From the NCBI GenBank assembly GCA_049680295.1, contig JBAUHN010000328.1:1-34028 (forward strand): a stretch of DNA of 34,028 bases, given 5' to 3'. The notes beneath the pieces are model-generated. The model had not been told where the DNA came from, ran no database searches, and saw only the letters and a program-made list of their open reading frames with translations. This stretch comes from JBAUHN01 sp049680295. GTDB lineage: Bacteria; Pseudomonadota; Alphaproteobacteria; Rhodobacterales; Rhodobacteraceae. Shown one piece after another: positions 32,716 through 34,028 of the stretch. Each line of letters opens with the position of its first letter. Within the stretch, counting starts at the first letter, position 1. The translations under genes were made by a program, and so were the position numbers.

Positions 32716-34028
32716 ATGACAAATCCCGAAGTCGCCCTGATGATGCTTGGGCTGTTTATTGTCCTTGTTCTGCTAGGTTTCCCGATTGCCTTTACCCTGC
32801 TCGCGATGGGCGTGGCGTTCGGCTATTACGCGTATCACGCAGGCCACCCGATTGAACAGTTTAGCGATATTTTCAACAACAATATCTTCTACTTGCTGAA
32901 CCAGAATACCTATTCGGTCATGGAAAACCCTACGTTGGTTGCCATCCCACTGTTCTTGTTCATGGGCTATGTGGTGGAGCGTGCCAACATCGTTGACAAG
33001 CTGTTTTTCTCACTCTACATGGCGGCGCGAAATCTTCCCGGTAGTCTTGCCATCGCGGCATTGTTGACATGCGCAGTGTTCTCGACCGCATCGGGTATCG
33101 TCGGCGCGGTTGTCACATTGATGGGGCTGCTGGCATTCCCCGCCATGGCCAATGCCAACTACGACAAAAGCTTTGCCTCTGGCGTGATCTGCGCGGGAGG
33201 TACTTTGGGCATTCTGATCCCGCCGTCCATCATGTTGATCGTCTATGCGGCAATTGCCGATTTGTCACCGCTGCGCCTTTATGCGGCTGCGGTGTTCCCC
33301 GGTTTACTGCTGGCGGGTCTCTACATCATTTACGTGATCGTTCGGGTCTGGATCACACCGTCATTGGCACCAAAACCCAGCATGGAAGACGTGCCCCCGC
33401 CTAAGGAAATCTACAAGGACCTGCTGTTCAGCTTTGTGCCATTGACGGTGCTTATCGCGCTGGTGCTTGGCTCCATCCTTGGCGGGCTGGCCACTCCGGC
33501 CGAGGCCGCAGCCATGGGTGCACTGGGTGGCATGGTCCTGGCAGTGCTTTACCGGTCAATGACTTGGACCAAGCTTAAGGAAAGCGTGTTCCTTACGGCC
33601 AAAGCCACGGCCATGGTTTGCTGGTTGTTTGTCGGGTCATGGACCTTTGCGTCGGTGTTTTCCTATCTCGGCGGGCATGACATCATCGCCCATTGGGTTG
33701 GCGGCATGGATCTGGAACCATGGGAGTTTCTGATCCTTGCACAAATCATCATTTTCTTGCTGGGCTGGCCACTGGAATGGTCTGAAATCCTGATCATCTT
33801 TGTGCCGATCTTCCTGCCGCTGCTCGAGGTGTTTGGTGTGAATCCATATTTCTTTGCGATGCTTGTTGCCTTGAACTTGCAAACGTCGTTCCTAACGCCC
33901 CCCATGGCCATGTCGGCCTATTATCTCAAAGGGGTGTTGAAAAATCAGATCGAGTTGATGCAGATTTTCCGAGGCATCATGCCCTATCTGGGGATTGTGA
34001 TCCTGACGATGATCCTGATGTATCAATT
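32716..34028 (+). CDS. TRAP transporter large permease (DctM type), runs off window
   Basis: The first 437 codons of a DctM-family permease; no stop occurs before the window end. The start ATG is at 32716, in MTNPEVALMMLGLFIVLVLLG. Family marks are VAIPLFLFMGYVVERANIVDKLF, TASGIVGAVVTLMGLLAFPAM, AGGTLGILIPPSIMLIVYAAIA and LATPAEAAAMGALG. Many hydrophobic segments fit the 12 or more helices of this subunit. With the small subunit it forms the ion-coupled channel for the TakP-like binding protein, and it might also serve the orphan binding protein at 27359-28384. Confidence 0.9.
   Translation, partial: MTNPEVALMMLGLFIVLVLLGFPIAFTLLAMGVAFGYYAYHAGHPIEQFSDIFNNNIFYLLNQNTYSVMENPTLVAIPLFLFMGYVVERANIVDKLFFSLYMAARNLPGSLAIAALLTCAVFSTASGIVGAVVTLMGLLAFPAMANANYDKSFASGVICAGGTLGILIPPSIMLIVYAAIADLSPLRLYAAAVFPGLLLAGLYIIYVIVRVWITPSLAPKPSMEDVPPPKEIYKDLLFSFVPLTVLIALVLGSILGGLATPAEAAAMGALGGMVLAVLYRSMTWTKLKESVFLTAKATAMVCWLFVGSWTFASVFSYLGGHDIIAHWVGGMDLEPWEFLILAQIIIFLLGWPLEWSEILIIFVPIFLPLLEVFGVNPYFFAMLVALNLQTSFLTPPMAMSAYYLKGVLKNQIELMQIFRGIMPYLGIVILTMILMYQ

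Noticed and set aside
1..34028. Defence system, prophage, CRISPR array, integrative element or toxin-antitoxin pair
   Set aside because: None of the marker genes, direct-repeat arrays or integrase/tRNA junctions was found on either strand; the region is catabolic throughout.

Overview
The window looks like the chromosome (or a large replicon) of a marine alphaproteobacterium of the Roseobacter group (Rhodobacterales). This is inferred from gene content: a complete beta-hydroxyaspartate cycle cluster, a cysteate sulfo-lyase, several TRAP transporters, a malonate operon of the rhizobial matPQMAB type and many FCD-type GntR regulators. I see no rRNA, tRNA, CRISPR array, transposase or prophage gene. 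All calls come from reading motifs and protein similarity by eye; no database search was run.

Layout. (1) 1-5963: a minus-strand operon of a CuyA-type L-cysteate sulfo-lyase, a glycine-betaine-family ABC transporter (binding protein, ATPase, permease with an unusual N-terminal extension) and the start of an alpha/beta hydrolase cut by the window edge. A LysR-type regulator diverges from it. (2) 5995-6092: a long imperfect palindrome between convergent genes. (3) 6136-14105: a sulfatase related to choline-sulfatase diverges from a seven-gene operon: polar-amino-acid-type ABC transporter (two permeases, ATPase, binding protein), class IV aminotransferase, GntR regulator and a single-chain aconitase X. 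I do not recognise this combination as a described pathway; it is the best candidate for something new. (4) 14174-20647: a malonate module (TRAP transporter, malonyl-CoA decarboxylase, malonyl-CoA synthetase) with a divergent MatR-like regulator and a perfect 14-bp operator. (5) 20723-26140: bhcR and bhcABCD, the beta-hydroxyaspartate cycle, which turns two glyoxylate into oxaloacetate without carbon loss. Two palindromes of the same design lie between bhcR and bhcA. An aldo/keto reductase follows. (6) 27359-34028: a minus-strand GntR / cytochrome P450 / orphan TRAP binding protein group diverges from a TakP-like (2-oxoacid) TRAP operon whose large permease runs off the window.

The region is a row of catabolic modules for small C2-C5 organic acids and organosulfur or organonitrogen compounds, most with a local regulator and a transporter. 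The predicted products feed central metabolism: pyruvate plus sulfite from cysteate, acetyl-CoA from malonate, oxaloacetate from glyoxylate. A recurring design is a strong hairpin directly downstream of each operon-internal binding-protein gene (four of four), probably raising binding-protein expression over the membrane and ATPase subunits. GntR-type palindromes (TGTATACA or TTGTCGACAA cores) occur in three divergent promoter regions.
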